A stretch of DNA of 64,000 bases from Microterricola viridarii (GCF_001542775.1 NZ_CP014145.1:1178001-1242000), one strand, 5' to 3'; counted from the stretch's first letter, positions 16,683 through 30,850 are shown. Translations and numbers: made by a program. The notes: generated from the sequence alone by a model not told the origin.

Positions 16683-18749
16683 ATGGAACCCACCCGCTCT
16701 GTCCGCCCCTTCGAGGTCGTCAGCGACTACACCCCGAGCGGTGACCAGCCCGGCGCCATCGCCGATCTCTCCGCGCGCATCAACGCTGGCGAGACGGATG
16801 TCGTGCTGCTGGGCGCCACCGGAACGGGCAAGTCGGCGACGACGGCCTGGCTGGTCGAGGCCGTGCAGCGGCCCACACTCGTGCTCGCACACAACAAGAC
16901 GCTGGCGGCGCAGCTGGCGAACGAGTTCCGCGAGCTGATGCCGCACAACGCCGTCGAGTACTTCGTCTCCTACTACGACTACTACCAGCCAGAGGCCTAC
17001 GTGCCGCAGACCGACACCTTCATCGAGAAAGACAGCTCGGTCAACGCCGAGGTGGAGCGGCTGCGGCACTCCACCACCAACTCGCTGCTCAGTCGGCGCG
17101 ACGTCATCGTGGTGTCCACCGTGTCTTGCATCTACGGCCTCGGCACCCCAGACGAGTACATGAACGCCATGGTCGCGCTGCAGGTGGGGCAGAAGGTGAA
17201 CCGCGACTGGCTGGTGCGCAAGTTCGTCTCCATGCAGTACCAGCGCAACGACATCGACTTCTCCCGCGGCAACTTCCGTGTGCGCGGCGACACCATCGAG
17301 ATCATCCCGATGTACGAGGAGCTCGCGATCCGGATCGAGATGTTCGGCGACGAGATCGAGGCCTTGTACAGCCTGCACCCGCTCACCGGCGACGTTGTGC
17401 GCAAACTGGACTCCGTCGCCGTGTTCCCCGGCTCGCACTATGTCGCCAGCACCGAGGTGATGCAGAAAGCCATCGTCACCATCCGCGAGGAGCTGGAGTG
17501 GCGCCTGACCCAGTTGGAGCGTGAGGGCAAGCTGCTGGAGGCGCAGCGCCTGCGCATGCGCACCAACTTCGACCTCGAGATGATGGAGCAGATCGGTTTC
17601 TGCTCCGGCATCGAGAACTACTCGCGGCACATCGACCAGCGCGCAGTGGGGGAGGCCCCGCACTGCCTGCTCGACTACTTCCCCGACGACTTCCTCGTCG
17701 TCATCGACGAGTCGCACGTGACCGTGCCGCAGATCGGCGCCATGTACGAGGGCGACTCCTCGCGTAAGCGCACCTTGGTGGAGCACGGATTCCGGCTGCC
17801 GAGCGCGCTGGACAACAGGCCGCTCAAGTTCGACGAGTTCAAGAACCGCGTCGGCCAGACCGTCTACCTCTCTGCCACCCCCGGCAAGTACGAGATGGGC
17901 ATCGCCGACGGCGTCGTCGAGCAGATCATCCGCCCGACCGGCCTCGTCGACCCAGCGATCGTGTTGAAGCCGAGCAAGGGCCAGATCGACGACCTGCTCG
18001 AGGAGATCCGCATCCGGGCGGCCAAGGACGAGCGTGTGCTCGTCACGACGCTCACCAAGAAGATGGCGGAGGAGCTCACCGACTTCTTCACCGAGTCTGG
18101 TGTGCGGGTGCGCTACCTGCACTCGGATGTCGACACGCTGCGCCGCGTCGAGCTGCTCACCGAGCTGCGCCAGGGCGTCTATGACGTGCTGGTCGGCATC
18201 AACCTGCTCCGCGAGGGCCTCGACCTGCCCGAGGTGTCGCTGGTCGCCATCCTGGACGCCGACAAGGAGGGCTTCCTGCGCTCGGCGACCTCGCTCATCC
18301 AGACCATCGGCCGTGCCGCTCGCAACGTCTCCGGCGAGGTGCACATGTACGCCGACCGGGTGACCGACTCGATGGCGAAGGCCATCGACGAGACCACGCG
18401 GCGCCGCGAGAAGCAGGTCGCCTACAACGAGCTGCACGGCATCGACCCGCAGCCGCTGCGCAAGCGCATCGCCGACATCACCGATGTGCTGGCCCGCGAG
18501 GAGGCGGACACCGCCGAGCTGCTGGCCGGCCGCGAGGGCCGCAAGAAGTCGCCGGTGCCGAACCTGCGCCGCGAGGGCATCGCCTCCGCCGGCGGCAACG
18601 AGCTGGAGTCGCTCATCGCCGACCTGAACGAGCAGATGCTGCAGGCAGCGGGGGAGCTGAAGTTCGAGCTGGCCGCGCGGTTGCGCGACGAGCTGTCCGA
18701 GATCAAGCGGGAGCTGCGCCAGATGGAGAAGGCCGGCCACCTCGACTGA
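16683..18749 (+). CDS. uvrB: Excinuclease ABC subunit UvrB
   Basis: DNA helicase-like damage verification subunit of nucleotide excision repair. The 688-residue protein has Walker [11 protein letters not shown] near residue 44, the damage-probing beta-hairpin [13 protein letters not shown] near 97, DESH near 340, helicase motifs V and VI ([17 protein letters not shown] and QTIGRAARN), and a C-terminal UVR coiled-coil domain at about 645-682 that contacts UvrC. All key parts are present. The start is 6 bases after TAGACT. It is followed by a small membrane protein gene and then uvrA and uvrC on the same strand, each of the first three with its own -10 element, so they need not be one operon. 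Confidence 0.97.
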   Translation: MEPTRSVRPFEVVSDYTPSGDQPGAIADLSARINAGETDVVLLGATGTGKSATTAWLVEAVQRPTLVLAHNKTLAAQLANEFRELMPHNAVEYFVSYYDYYQPEAYVPQTDTFIEKDSSVNAEVERLRHSTTNSLLSRRDVIVVSTVSCIYGLGTPDEYMNAMVALQVGQKVNRDWLVRKFVSMQYQRNDIDFSRGNFRVRGDTIEIIPMYEELAIRIEMFGDEIEALYSLHPLTGDVVRKLDSVAVFPGSHYVASTEVMQKAIVTIREELEWRLTQLEREGKLLEAQRLRMRTNFDLEMMEQIGFCSGIENYSRHIDQRAVGEAPHCLLDYFPDDFLVVIDESHVTVPQIGAMYEGDSSRKRTLVEHGFRLPSALDNRPLKFDEFKNRVGQTVYLSATPGKYEMGIADGVVEQIIRPTGLVDPAIVLKPSKGQIDDLLEEIRIRAAKDERVLVTTLTKKMAEELTDFFTESGVRVRYLHSDVDTLRRVELLTELRQGVYDVLVGINLLREGLDLPEVSLVAILDADKEGFLRSATSLIQTIGRAARNVSGEVHMYADRVTDSMAKAIDETTRRREKQVAYNELHGIDPQPLRKRIADITDVLAREEADTAELLAGREGRKKSPVPNLRREGIASAGGNELESLIADLNEQMLQAAGELKFELAARLRDELSEIKRELRQMEKAGHLD

Positions 18750-18771
18750 TGCCGGCTGGCCCGGTCAGGGT

Positions 18772-18777
18772 TAGTCT
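18772..18777 (+). promoter_or_regulatory. -10 element, leaderless promoter of small membrane protein
   Basis: TAGTCT followed by GGCAGC and the GTG at 18784. Confidence 0.55.
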
Positions 18778-18783
18778 GGCAGC

Positions 18784-19089
18784 GTGAACTCCCAGGTCGT
18801 CTCGCTGCTGGTGCTCGCCGGGCTGCTCCTGGCGGGCTTCCTGCTGTGGCCGCTGCTGGGGCCGCGGCTGCGTGCCTCGGAGCAGAAACGGCGGGGCCGG
18901 AGCGCTGGAGGCGGCATGCTGGGCGTCGTCGACGAGGTGTTCCGCCCACAGACGCATCAGGCCCAGCTGGTCTGGGAAGCACAGCAGGAGATGCCGGCCC
19001 CCGCGCCGCTCCCCGGAGACGGCGACCTCGGCGCGGGCCGGATCCGCCTCACGCTGCCCGACGCACCCGGTAGCCCCGCCGCGCGGTAG
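18784..19089 (+). CDS. Small membrane-anchored protein of unknown function
   Basis: 101 residues. One hydrophobic helix at about 5-26 (VSLLVLAGLLLAGFLLWPLL) is followed by a basic stretch EQKRRGR, predicting an N-out or N-in single-pass anchor with the remainder in the cytoplasm. The soluble part contains a conserved-looking VDEVFRPQTHQAQLVWEAQQE segment and a proline-rich, disordered tail. Not recognised as a known family. The gene is real by codon use, by its own -10 element and by its place between uvrB and uvrA. A role linked to repair is only guilt by position. Confidence 0.72.
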   Translation: MNSQVVSLLVLAGLLLAGFLLWPLLGPRLRASEQKRRGRSAGGGMLGVVDEVFRPQTHQAQLVWEAQQEMPAPAPLPGDGDLGAGRIRLTLPDAPGSPAAR

Positions 19090-19135
19090 CCCCGACTCGC
19101 CCGACCAGCGAGTGGCCAGCGGGCTCGACACCCCC

Positions 19136-19170
19136 GTTGGCTCGAGGGAGCGCCAGCGACCGAAGCCAAC
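19136..19170. repeat. Short inverted repeat upstream of uvrA
   Basis: GTTGGCT and AGCCAAC bound a 35-base element whose interior (GAGGGAGCG, AGCGACCGAAG) is partly complementary. It looks like a small palindromic repeat, distinct from the 108-bp elements elsewhere in the window. Confidence 0.4.
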
Positions 19171-19225
19171 AGCGCCGGGCGCGGCCGCCCCGGCATCCGC
19201 TGGCTGAATGTTCGCCGCCAGCGTG

Positions 19226-19241
19226 TAGAACGAGTCTTCGA
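19226..19241 (+). promoter_or_regulatory. Candidate LexA (SOS) box upstream of uvrA
   Basis: TAGAAC-GAGT-CTTCGA matches the Gram-positive/actinobacterial SOS consensus TCGAAC-N4-GTTCGA at 10 of 12 fixed positions. It overlaps the place where the -35 hexamer should be, 17 bases before the -10 element. Confidence 0.5.
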
Positions 19242-19258
19242 AAGCGCCGCGTGTCTCC

Positions 19259-19264
19259 TAGACT
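19259..19264 (+). promoter_or_regulatory. -10 element, leaderless promoter of uvrA
   Basis: TAGACT followed by TATCTG and the GTG at 19271. Confidence 0.6.
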
Positions 19265-19270
19265 TATCTG

Positions 19271-22204
<2,934 letters not shown>

Positions 22205-22220
22205 TCCAGCGGGAACCTCG

Positions 22221-24134
22221 ATGGCGAATGTGCTGAGCTACCGGCCCAAGACGGGGGAGATCCCCACAGAGCCGGGCGTTTACCGATTCCGCGACGCCAA
22301 CCGGCGGGTGCTCTACGTCGGCAAGGCGAAGAACCTGCGGGCCCGGCTGAGCAACTACTTCGCCCCGTTGGAGAGCCTGCACGAGCGCACCCGGCGCATG
22401 GTGACAACAGCCACCAGCGTCGAATGGACGGTCGTCGGCAGCGAGGTCGAGGCGCTGCAGCTCGAGTTCACCTGGATCAAGGAATTCGACCCGCCGTTCA
22501 ACGTCATGTTCAAGGACGACAAGTCCTACCCCTACCTCGCCGTCACCCTGGCCGATGAGGCGCCGCGCGCCCTCGTCACCCGCACGACCGGCATCAAGGG
22601 GGCGCGCTACTTCGGCCCCTACCCGAAGGTGTGGGCTGTCTACGACACCATCGAGCTGATGCTCAAGGCGTTCCCGATTCGCACCTGCAAGGACTCCGAC
22701 TACAAGCGCGCCATGCAGTCGGGCAAGCCGTGCTTCGCCGGCCAGATCGGTCGCTGCTTCGGCCCATGCTCCGGGCTGGTCAGCATCGAGGAGCACCGCA
22801 AGATCGTGATGCGCTTCGTCAGCTTCATGGGCAGCCAGGACCGCAAGCTGATCAACGAGCTCACGCAGGAGATGAAGGCGGCATCGGCCGAACTGAACTT
22901 CGAACTGGCGGCCAAGCGCCGCGACCAGGTGCTCGCTCTGGAGGCCGTGCTGGAGAAGAGCGCCGTCGTGCTGCGCGACTCCGTCGACATCGACCTGTTC
23001 GGCATCGTGCACGACGAGCTGGCGGCCGCCGTCCAGCAGTTCGTGGTGCGCGGCGGGCGCATCCGCGGTGTGCGCGGCTGGGTGGTCGACAAGGGGCTCG
23101 ACGCCTCAATGGGGGAGCTCGTCGACTCCATCGTGCAGACCGTGTACGGCCCCAACAACCCGCCGCCGCGCGAGATCGTCGTGCCCGAGCGCCCGGATGA
23201 CGCCGAGGCCCTGGAGGAGTGGCTGCGCGGCATGGCCGGCGCCAAGGTGGCGGTGCGCGCCGCCCAGCGGGGCGAGAAGGCCGCGCTGCTGGCCACTGCC
23301 ACGCAGAACGCCGCCCACTCGCTGATGCTCTACAAGACCCGGCGCAGTTCCGACTTCACCGCCAGGTCCAAGGCGCTCGAAGACATCCAAGAAGCCCTCG
23401 GGATGACGGAGGCGCCGCTGCGGATGGAATGCTACGACGTGTCGCACCTGGGCGGTACCAACATCGTGGCGAGCATGGTGGTGTTCGAGGACGGCCTGCC
23501 GCGCAAAGACCAGTACCGGCGCTTCAACATCCCTGAGTCCACAGATGACACCGACTCGATCTACCGCACCCTGACACGGCGCCTGGCCTACCTGAAAGAC
23601 GAGCCGGCCGATGAGACCGGCCACACTCCGGCCGAAGCCGAGGGCGAGGCAGCGCTGGGGGAGGGCGACGAGCTCATCGTGCCAGAGAAGCGCCGCAAGT
23701 TCAGCTACCCGCCGAACCTGCTCATCGTCGACGGCGGCCAGCCACAGGTCGAGGCCGCGGCGCGCGCCCTCCGCGAGTCCGGCGTGCAGGGCATCCAACT
23801 CTGCGGAATCGCCAAGCGGCTGGAGGAGATCTGGCTGCCGGACTCCGACTACCCCGTCATCCTGCCGCGCAACAGCGACGCCCTGTTCCTGTTCCAGCGG
23901 ATCCGAGACGAGGCGCACCGCTTCGCGATCACCGCCCAGCGGGCCAGCCGCAAACGCGATATCAGCTCTGTTCTGGGCGAGGTTCCGGGGCTCGGGCCGG
24001 CCAGGGTGAAAGTGCTGCTCAAGCATTTCGGCTCCGTCGCACAGCTCAAACAGGCCACAGAGGAGCAGATCGCAGAGGTCCGGGGCGTCGGTCCCGCCCT
24101 CGCACAGGCGATCTATCGGCACTTGCGTGCCTGA
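22221..24134 (+). CDS. uvrC: Excinuclease ABC subunit UvrC
   Basis: Nuclease that makes both incisions flanking a lesion. The 637-residue protein has the GIY-YIG domain at about 12-95 (PGVYRFRD and [14 protein letters not shown]), the UVR domain near 205-240 that contacts UvrB, an RNase H-like endonuclease domain at about 395-555 ([13 protein letters not shown] with catalytic aspartate, later [10 protein letters not shown]), and tandem helix-hairpin-helix motifs at 580-636. An acidic insert around 465-490 ([20 protein letters not shown]) is unusual in composition but lies in a variable loop. It follows uvrA by 16 bases and probably shares its transcript. Confidence 0.97.
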   Translation: MANVLSYRPKTGEIPTEPGVYRFRDANRRVLYVGKAKNLRARLSNYFAPLESLHERTRRMVTTATSVEWTVVGSEVEALQLEFTWIKEFDPPFNVMFKDDKSYPYLAVTLADEAPRALVTRTTGIKGARYFGPYPKVWAVYDTIELMLKAFPIRTCKDSDYKRAMQSGKPCFAGQIGRCFGPCSGLVSIEEHRKIVMRFVSFMGSQDRKLINELTQEMKAASAELNFELAAKRRDQVLALEAVLEKSAVVLRDSVDIDLFGIVHDELAAAVQQFVVRGGRIRGVRGWVVDKGLDASMGELVDSIVQTVYGPNNPPPREIVVPERPDDAEALEEWLRGMAGAKVAVRAAQRGEKAALLATATQNAAHSLMLYKTRRSSDFTARSKALEDIQEALGMTEAPLRMECYDVSHLGGTNIVASMVVFEDGLPRKDQYRRFNIPESTDDTDSIYRTLTRRLAYLKDEPADETGHTPAEAEGEAALGEGDELIVPEKRRKFSYPPNLLIVDGGQPQVEAAARALRESGVQGIQLCGIAKRLEEIWLPDSDYPVILPRNSDALFLFQRIRDEAHRFAITAQRASRKRDISSVLGEVPGLGPARVKVLLKHFGSVAQLKQATEEQIAEVRGVGPALAQAIYRHLRA

Positions 24135-24150
24135 ACGCCCGCGCGCTCGG

Positions 24151-24156
24151 TAGGCT
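24151..24156 (+). promoter_or_regulatory. -10 element upstream of rapZ
   Basis: TAGGCT, 17 bases after the uvrC stop. Here transcription would start about 34 bases before the rapZ ATG and the mRNA carries the ribosome-binding site AAGGTGAG at 24181-24188, so this gene is not leaderless. Confidence 0.5.
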
Positions 24157-24196
24157 AGAAGCCCCCCAGTTCTTCTAGCGAAGGTGAGAATCTGCA

Positions 24197-25069
24197 ATGG
24201 CGGATGCCCGGCAGCACGAGATGCTGATCGTCACGGGAATGTCCGGAGCCGGTCGTTCGACCGTCGCGAACGCTCTTGAGGACCTCGGCTGGTACGTCGT
24301 CGACAACCTCCCCCCGCAGATGCTGCGCCCGTTCGTCGACCTTGCCGGGCGTGCTGGGGCGAGCCTGCCCAAGATCGCGGCCGTCGTCGACATCCGCGGC
24401 GGTGACTTCTTCTCCGAGCTGCAGGAGACCATCCAGACCCTCCGCAAGGGCACTGCCCTCCGGGTCGTCTTCCTCGACGCCGCCGATGACGTGCTGGTGC
24501 GCCGCTTCGAGTCCGTGCGCCGGCCGCACCCGCTGCAGGGCGACGGCACGCTGCTGGACGGCATCGCCGCGGAGCGCAACCGCATCGCCACCATCCGCGG
24601 GGCCAGCGATCTGATCATCGACACCTCCGACCTCAACATCCACCAGCTGGCCACCGTCACCAGGGAGCACTTCTCCGAGGTGGATGCCGTCGGCGTCAGC
24701 GTCACGCTGCTCAGCTTCGGCTTCAAGTACGGGGTGCCGGCCGACGCCGACCACGTCGCCGACGCCCGATTCTTGCCCAACCCCTTCTGGATCCCGGAGC
24801 TGCGCGCGCAGACGGGGCTCGACAGTGATGTCGCCGCCTTCGTCCTGCAGCAGGCCGGGGCCAGGGAATTCCTCGCGCGGTACGCCGCCGCACTCGAGCC
24901 CGTGCTCGATGGCTACCAGCGCGAAAACAAACGTCACGTCACGATCGCCGTCGGTTGCACCGGCGGCAAGCATCGCTCCGTCGCCATGGTGAAGGAGTTG
25001 TCGGCATTGATCGGCGCCCTTCCCCGGGTCGCCGTGAGCGTGCGACATCGGGATCTCGGACGCGAATAG
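24197..25069 (+). CDS. rapZ: RNase adapter RapZ / nucleotide-binding YvcJ family protein
   Basis: P-loop protein that in enterobacteria controls GlmZ decay; in actinobacteria its role is less clear, but it is consistently next to whiA. The 290-residue product has Walker [12 protein letters not shown] near residue 15, a Walker B-like [16 protein letters not shown] near 89, RRPHPL just after, and the C-terminal signature [16 protein letters not shown] near 252. All are typical of the family. AAGGTGAG lies 8 bases before the ATG. whiA follows after about 60 bases; a yvcK gene, often between the two, is absent here. Confidence 0.93.
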   Translation: MADARQHEMLIVTGMSGAGRSTVANALEDLGWYVVDNLPPQMLRPFVDLAGRAGASLPKIAAVVDIRGGDFFSELQETIQTLRKGTALRVVFLDAADDVLVRRFESVRRPHPLQGDGTLLDGIAAERNRIATIRGASDLIIDTSDLNIHQLATVTREHFSEVDAVGVSVTLLSFGFKYGVPADADHVADARFLPNPFWIPELRAQTGLDSDVAAFVLQQAGAREFLARYAAALEPVLDGYQRENKRHVTIAVGCTGGKHRSVAMVKELSALIGALPRVAVSVRHRDLGRE

Positions 25070-25128
25070 GCGGTCGCACCCGGCCGCCTGTCCACGCCTT
25101 TTGGGCACTGCAAAGAATGGAAACACGA

Positions 25129-26109
25129 TTGGCTCTCACCGCCGACGTAAAAGATGAACTCTCCGTGGTCGAGGTCGCCAAGACCACGGTCCGAGCCGCC
25201 GAGCTCGCCACGATCCTGCGCTTCTCCGGGGGTCTGCACATGATCTCCGGCCGCATCGCCGTCGAGTCCGAGCTGGACTCCACCGTGCTCGCACGCCGCG
25301 TGCGCAAAGACCTCGCCGAACTCTACGGGGTGCGCAGCAGCGTCTCCGTGATCGCCGCCTCCGGGCTGCGCCGCACCAACAACTACCTGGTCCGCGTGAT
25401 GGAGGGCGGCGAGACGCTGGCCCGCCAGACCGGCCTGCTCGACGCCCGCCGCCGGCCGATCCGCGGCCTCCCGAACCGTCTCACCACGGGCTCCCGCGAG
25501 GAGATCGCCGCCGTCTGGCGTGGCGCGTTCCTCGCCGCCGGCACGCTGACCGACCCCGGTCGCTCCGCCGCGCTGGAGATCACCTGCCCGGGCAACGAGG
25601 CCGCCATGGCCCTCGTGGGTGCCGCCGGCCGGCTCGGTATCGCCGCCAAGGCGCGCGAGGTGCGCGGTGTGCACCGCGTCGTCATCCGTGACGGTGACGC
25701 GATCAGCTCGATGCTCGTGCACATGGGTGCAGAGCAGACCGTGCGCAACTGGGAGGAGCTGCGCCAGCGCCGCGAGGTGCGGGCGACCGCGAACCGCCTG
25801 GTCAACTTCGACGACGCCAACCTGCGCCGCAGCGCGCAGGCCGCCGTGGCCGCCTGCGCCCGCGTCGAGCGCGCCATGGAGATCCTCGGCACCGACATCC
25901 CGGACCACCTGAAGTATGCGGGCGAGCTGCGCCTGCGCTTCCGTGACTCCAGCCTGGACGAGCTCGGTCACCACGCCGAGCCGCCGATGACGAAGGATGC
26001 GGTCGCCGGCCGTATTCGCCGTCTGCTCGCCATGGCCGACAAGAAGGCCGCAGACCTCGGAATCCCGGGCACCGACGCGAACCTGCCCGCAGACCTCGAC
26101 GAGGCCTAA
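25129..26109 (+). CDS. whiA: Sporulation/cell-division transcription regulator WhiA
   Basis: DNA-binding regulator with a LAGLIDADG-homing-endonuclease-like N-terminal domain and a C-terminal helix-turn-helix domain. In streptomycetes it drives sporulation septation; in non-sporulating relatives it acts in growth and division. The 326-residue product begins [16 protein letters not shown], the usual N-terminus of the family, when the TTG at 25129 is used; an ATG at 25117 would add METR and cannot be excluded. Diagnostic parts are [16 protein letters not shown] near 20, the [14 protein letters not shown] segment near 125 and the C-terminal [17 protein letters not shown]. It lies between rapZ and sodA. 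Confidence 0.93.
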   Translation: MALTADVKDELSVVEVAKTTVRAAELATILRFSGGLHMISGRIAVESELDSTVLARRVRKDLAELYGVRSSVSVIAASGLRRTNNYLVRVMEGGETLARQTGLLDARRRPIRGLPNRLTTGSREEIAAVWRGAFLAAGTLTDPGRSAALEITCPGNEAAMALVGAAGRLGIAAKAREVRGVHRVVIRDGDAISSMLVHMGAEQTVRNWEELRQRREVRATANRLVNFDDANLRRSAQAAVAACARVERAMEILGTDIPDHLKYAGELRLRFRDSSLDELGHHAEPPMTKDAVAGRIRRLLAMADKKAADLGIPGTDANLPADLDEA

Positions 26110-26169
26110 GGGTTGGGCCCGGCAGATGGGCCACAGGAACAGATTCGGCAGCCCCGGGGTTGCCGTGAT

Positions 26170-26175
26170 TAGACT
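26170..26175 (+). promoter_or_regulatory. -10 element of sodA
   Basis: TAGACT precedes a leader of about 46 bases that contains a small CGCGA/TCGCG inverted repeat (26194-26206) and a strong ribosome-binding site AAAGAGGAGA at 26213-26222. Confidence 0.5.
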
Positions 26176-26228
26176 GAAAAAGTCGAAACCGGTCGCGAAT
26201 CTCGCGGTCATGAAAGAGGAGACAATCA

Positions 26229-26855
26229 ATGGCTGAATACACCCTGCCTGCACTTGCCTACGATTACTCGGCGCTCGAGCCGAGCATCAGCGGTGCCATC
26301 ATGGAGCTGCACCACGGAAAGCACCACCAGGCTTACGTGACCGGCGCCAACACGGCACTCGCCCAGCTGGCCGAGGCCCGCGAGACCGGCAACCTGGCGA
26401 ACGTGAACAAGCTGCAGAAGGACCTCGCGTTCAACCTCGGTGGTCACGTGAACCACTCGATCTTCTGGACCAACATGTCGCCCAACGGCGGCGACAAGCC
26501 GGTCGGCGAGCTGGCCGCGGCCATCGACGACTTCTTCGGCTCCTTCGACAAGTTCCAGGCGCACTTCACGGCCACGGCGCTCGGCGTGCAGGGCTCCGGC
26601 TGGTCCGTGCTGGCCTGGGACTCGATCGGCCAGCAGCTGATCATCCAGCAGTTCTTCGACCAGCAGGCCAATTTCGCGGCCGGCACCGTCCCACTGCTGA
26701 TGCTCGATGTGTGGGAGCACGCCTACTACCTCGACTACCACAATGTTCGCGCCGACTACGTGAAGGCGTTCTGGAACATCGTCGACTGGTCGAACGTGCA
26801 GTCACGCTTCGACACCGCGCGAGTGAAGACCGACGGCCTCCTGCTACTGTCATAG
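26229..26855 (+). CDS. sodA: Superoxide dismutase, Fe/Mn family
   Basis: Converts superoxide to hydrogen peroxide and oxygen. The 208-residue product has the family start [15 protein letters not shown], metal ligand histidines in [10 protein letters not shown] near 28 and in HVNHSIFW near 76, and the ligand pair [11 protein letters not shown] near 162. The segment [10 protein letters not shown] near 122 is typical, and the tetramer form is expected. No signal peptide, so it is cytosolic. Fe versus Mn preference cannot be settled by reading. A very strong ribosome-binding site and biased codons suggest high expression. Flanked by whiA and gapA on the same strand. Confidence 0.95.
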   Translation: MAEYTLPALAYDYSALEPSISGAIMELHHGKHHQAYVTGANTALAQLAEARETGNLANVNKLQKDLAFNLGGHVNHSIFWTNMSPNGGDKPVGELAAAIDDFFGSFDKFQAHFTATALGVQGSGWSVLAWDSIGQQLIIQQFFDQQANFAAGTVPLLMLDVWEHAYYLDYHNVRADYVKAFWNIVDWSNVQSRFDTARVKTDGLLLLS

Positions 26856-26924
26856 CATGCGGTGTCCTCGGGCACTGCCTGGGGACAACGTCGTCTCAAT
26901 TTGCTTCGTCCACCATGCGCTTAG

Positions 26925-27955
<1,031 letters not shown>

Positions 27956-27966
27956 GCAGGGCGGGC

Positions 27967-29184
27967 ATGTCGCTACGCACGATTGATTCCCTCGGTCCGC
28001 TCGCAGGCAAGCACGTCATTGTGCGCTGTGATCTCAATGTGCCGTTGAAAGACGGCCAGATCACGGATGACGGTCGTGTGCGAGCGTCGCTGCCCACCCT
28101 GAACGCCCTGCTCTCTCAGGGCGCCCGCGTGAGCGTTGTCTCACACCTCGGGCGCCCTGAGGGAGCACCGGACGAGCGCTACAGCCTCGCCCCCGTTGCC
28201 AGCCGTCTCGGCGAGCTGCTGGGCAAGCCTGTCGCGTTCGCCACCGACACCGTCGGCGCCTCGGCGCAGGCAACCGTCTCCGCCCTCGCCGACGGCGAGA
28301 TCGCGGTGCTGGAGAACCTGCGCTTCAACGCGGGAGAGACGTCCAAGGTCGCCGAGGAGCGCACCGCATTCGCGGCCCAGCTCGCGGCGTTCGGTGACGC
28401 CCTCGTCTCCGACGGCTTCGGTGTCGTCCACCGCAAGCAGGCCAGCGTCTACGAGCTGGCCGAGCTTCTTCCGAGCGCGGCCGGTCTGCTGATCGCCGCC
28501 GAGCTCGAGGTGCTCGACCGCCTGACCGAGAACCCTGAGCGGCCATACGCCGTGGTCCTCGGCGGCTCCAAGGTGTCAGACAAGCTCGGCGTGATCGGGC
28601 ACCTGCTGCCCCGCGTCGACTCGCTGCTCATCGGCGGCGGGATGCTCTTCACCTTCCTCGCCGCACTCGGCTACAAGGTCGGCTCGAGCCTGCTCGAGGT
28701 CGACCAGATCGACACCGTCAAGGGCTACCTGGCCGAGGCGGAACGTCTGGGCGTCGAGATCGTGCTGCCGACGGATGTCGTCGTCGCGTCGAAGTTCGGT
28801 GCGGACGCCGAGGTTCTCGTGCGTGCAGCCGACGCCATCGAAGACACCCCGTTCGGTGCATCCGGCCTCGGCCTGGACATCGGACCGGACACCGCCGCAC
28901 GCTTCGCCGAGGTCATCCGCACCTCGACGACCGTGTTCTGGAACGGCCCGATGGGCGTCTTCGAGCTCGCCCCCTTCGCTGCCGGTACCCGTACCGTCGC
29001 GCAGGCCCTCACCGAGGTCTCCGGCCTCAGCGTCGTCGGCGGTGGCGACTCTGCCGCAGCCGTGCGCGCACTTGATTTCAACGATGACCAGTTTGGTCAC
29101 ATTTCGACCGGTGGCGGTGCAAGCCTCGAGTTCCTCGAGGGCAAGCGTCTTCCCGGTCTGGAGGTACTCGGATGGACAGCATGA
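27967..29184 (+). CDS. pgk: Phosphoglycerate kinase
   Basis: Transfers phosphate from 1,3-bisphosphoglycerate to ADP. The 405-residue product has the substrate-binding start [14 protein letters not shown] near 17, SHLGRPEG near 59, FNAGETS near 119, and the nucleotide site with [11 protein letters not shown] near 198 and [11 protein letters not shown] near 356. Full length. It follows gapA by 11 bases and its stop lies inside the start of tpiA, so the three are a transcription unit for the triose part of glycolysis. Confidence 0.97.
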   Translation: MSLRTIDSLGPLAGKHVIVRCDLNVPLKDGQITDDGRVRASLPTLNALLSQGARVSVVSHLGRPEGAPDERYSLAPVASRLGELLGKPVAFATDTVGASAQATVSALADGEIAVLENLRFNAGETSKVAEERTAFAAQLAAFGDALVSDGFGVVHRKQASVYELAELLPSAAGLLIAAELEVLDRLTENPERPYAVVLGGSKVSDKLGVIGHLLPRVDSLLIGGGMLFTFLAALGYKVGSSLLEVDQIDTVKGYLAEAERLGVEIVLPTDVVVASKFGADAEVLVRAADAIEDTPFGASGLGLDIGPDTAARFAEVIRTSTTVFWNGPMGVFELAPFAAGTRTVAQALTEVSGLSVVGGGDSAAAVRALDFNDDQFGHISTGGGASLEFLEGKRLPGLEVLGWTA

Positions 29185-29975
29185 CCACGAACGGCAACAG
29201 AACCCCCCTCATCGCCGGCAACTGGAAGATGAACCTGGACCACCTCCAGGCGATCGCTTTCGTGCAGAAGCTGGCTTGGAACCTCACCGAGGCCAAGCAC
29301 GACTTCGGCAGCGTCGAGGTTGCGGTGTTCCCTCCGTTCACCGACCTCCGCAGCGTGCAGACCCTGGTCTCGGCCGACAAGCTCCCGCTCGCCTTCGGCG
29401 CGCAGGACGTCTCCGAGCACGTTTCCGGCGCGTACACCGGCGAGATCTCTGCCGCGTTCCTCGCGCAGCTTGAGTGCCGCTACGTGATCATCGGCCACTC
29501 CGAGCGGCGCACGCTGCACGGCGAGACCGACGAGCAGGTCGCGGCGAAGGTTGCCGCAGCCCTCGAGCACAACATCGCCCCCATCATCTGCGTCGGCGAG
29601 ACGGCGGAAGACCTCGAGAAGCACGGCCCGAGCGCCGTCCCCGTCGCCCAGCTGCGTGCAGCGCTGGCCAACGTGAGCGGCGCAGCCGACTTCGTCGTGG
29701 CCTACGAGCCGGTCTGGGCCATCGGCTCCGGCCAGGCCGCAACGCCGGAGCAGGCCGAGCAGGTCGCCGCGGCCCTGCGTGCCGTGCTCGTCGAGCTGCT
29801 CGGTGACGATGTCGCCGCGAAGACCCGCATCCTCTACGGCGGTTCCGTGAAGTCGGGCAACATCGCCGGTTTCATGCGCGAGCCGAACGTCGACGGCGCT
29901 CTCGTCGGCGGTGCGAGCCTGGACATCAACGAGTTCGCGAGCATCAGCCGCTACAAGCAGCACGTGGGTCTCTAA
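29172..29975 (+). CDS. tpiA: Triose-phosphate isomerase
   Basis: Interconverts dihydroxyacetone phosphate and glyceraldehyde 3-phosphate. The 267-residue barrel has the substrate lysine in AGNWKMN near 15-21, catalytic His in IGHSERR near 107, catalytic Glu in [11 protein letters not shown] near 178 and the phosphate-binding YGGSVKSGN near 222. The ATG at 29172 is chosen because GGAGG at 29160-29164 lies 7 bases upstream; the ATG at 29181 is too far from it. It overlaps the end of pgk by 13 bases, which implies translational coupling. Confidence 0.96.
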   Translation: MDSMTTNGNRTPLIAGNWKMNLDHLQAIAFVQKLAWNLTEAKHDFGSVEVAVFPPFTDLRSVQTLVSADKLPLAFGAQDVSEHVSGAYTGEISAAFLAQLECRYVIIGHSERRTLHGETDEQVAAKVAAALEHNIAPIICVGETAEDLEKHGPSAVPVAQLRAALANVSGAADFVVAYEPVWAIGSGQAATPEQAEQVAAALRAVLVELLGDDVAAKTRILYGGSVKSGNIAGFMREPNVDGALVGGASLDINEFASISRYKQHVGL

Positions 29976-30006
29976 CCCGAAACGTTCGGAACGACAACAG
30001 CTTGGG

Positions 30007-30033
30007 CGCGGCATCCGGTACTCGGATGCCGCG
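30007..30033 (+). terminator. Hairpin between tpiA and secG
   Basis: A perfect 11-bp stem CGCGGCATCCG / CGGATGCCGCG with loop GTACT. No T-run follows; the secG -10 element begins 7 bases later. It may end the gapA-pgk-tpiA transcript. Confidence 0.55.
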
Positions 30034-30039
30034 TCAGGC

Positions 30040-30045
30040 TATAAT
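30040..30045 (+). promoter_or_regulatory. -10 element of secG
   Basis: A full-consensus TATAAT, unusual in this GC-rich window, about 50 bases before the secG start. The leader carries GAAAGG at 30085-30090. Confidence 0.6.
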
Positions 30046-30096
30046 CGTCTGTGGTCTTGGCGCGGCGTTCCTGCTTCGCATTGTGAAAGGTTTCTC

Positions 30097-30348
30097 GTGG
30101 AAATTCTCCAGGTAGTAATGCAGGTCGTGCTCGGTTTGACGAGCCTGCTGCTGACCATGCTGATCTTGCTGCACAAGGGTCGCGGTGGCGGCCTCTCCGA
30201 CATGTTCGGTGGCGGCATGACCAGCAACCTCGGCGCGTCCGGCGTTGCAGAGCGCAACCTCAACCGGATCACCGTTATCCTCGGACTCATCTGGGTCTCG
30301 AGCATCATCGTGCTCGGCCTCATCACCAAGTTCGACACCGGCTTGTAA
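30097..30348 (+). CDS. secG: Preprotein translocase subunit SecG
   Basis: Small accessory subunit of the SecYEG channel in the cytoplasmic membrane. The 83-residue product has two membrane helices, about 3-24 and 54-78, joined by a glycine-rich loop GRGGGLSDMFGGG that is the hallmark of SecG, followed by an AERNLNRIT segment. The GTG at 30097 is chosen because GAAAGG lies 6 bases upstream and it places the first helix at the N-terminus. tpiA-secG adjacency is common in bacteria. Confidence 0.93.
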   Translation: MEILQVVMQVVLGLTSLLLTMLILLHKGRGGGLSDMFGGGMTSNLGASGVAERNLNRITVILGLIWVSSIIVLGLITKFDTGL

Positions 30349-30433
30349 TCCGCGGTGCCCGCACGGGCATCGCCACCGCACCCGCCCCGGCGGGCGCACA
30401 CTCACAGCACCATTTTTAGCAGCGGAGGCAGCC

Positions 30434-30799
30434 ATGGCATCAGGCGGCAGTGCAATTCGGGGGTCGCGCGTCGGCGCAGGCCCCATGGGCGAACAGGACC
30501 GTGGCTACCACGCGGACCGTGTGGCCATTTCTTACTGGGACGCCCTCGGCAACGAGACGATCCGCTACTTCTCTGCCGTCCTGCCGGACGAGGAGATCCC
30601 GCTGACGATCGACTCGCCGCAGTCTGGCCTCCCGGCCGGTCGCGACAAGGAGAACCCTCCGTCGGTCGCCAAGCTGGAGCCGTACAAGACTCACCTCGCC
30701 TACGTGAAGGAACGTCGCACGGAGGAGGAGGCAGAGCAGCTCCTGCAGGAGGCGCTCGAGCAGCTTCGTGTGCGTCGCGGCAAGGTCGTCGCGAACTAA
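30434..30799 (+). CDS. rbpA: RNA polymerase-binding protein RbpA
   Basis: Actinobacterium-specific protein that binds the principal sigma factor and RNA polymerase and stabilises the open promoter complex. The 121-residue product has the N-terminal tail followed by the core and ends in the sigma-interaction domain with KLEPYKTHLAYVKERRTEEEAEQLL-type helix (YKTHLAYVKERR near 82). The segment RIRYFSAVLPDEEIP-like strand (TIRYFSAVLPDEEIP near 43) is diagnostic. The ATG has GCGGAGGCA upstream. The gene is a strong taxonomic marker for Actinobacteria and helps explain promoters with weak -35 elements, as seen in this window. Confidence 0.95.
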   Translation: MASGGSAIRGSRVGAGPMGEQDRGYHADRVAISYWDALGNETIRYFSAVLPDEEIPLTIDSPQSGLPAGRDKENPPSVAKLEPYKTHLAYVKERRTEEEAEQLLQEALEQLRVRRGKVVAN

Positions 30800-30815
30800 C
30801 ACCAGCATCCACATG

Positions 30816-30850
30816 CAGAAAAGCCCCAGCCATCGGCTGGGGCTTTTCTG
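30816..30850. terminator. Bidirectional terminator between rbpA and pgl
   Basis: A perfect 16-bp stem (arms 30816-30831 and 30835-30850) with loop ATC. A-rich and T-rich ends (AGAAAAG / CTTTTCT) give it the form of a Rho-independent terminator on both strands. Confidence 0.9.

Noticed and set aside
19090-19258. A member of the 108-bp palindromic family upstream of uvrA
   Set aside because: It shares only the short CGACCAGCG and GTTGG strings; the inverted repeat at 19136-19170 has a different interior.
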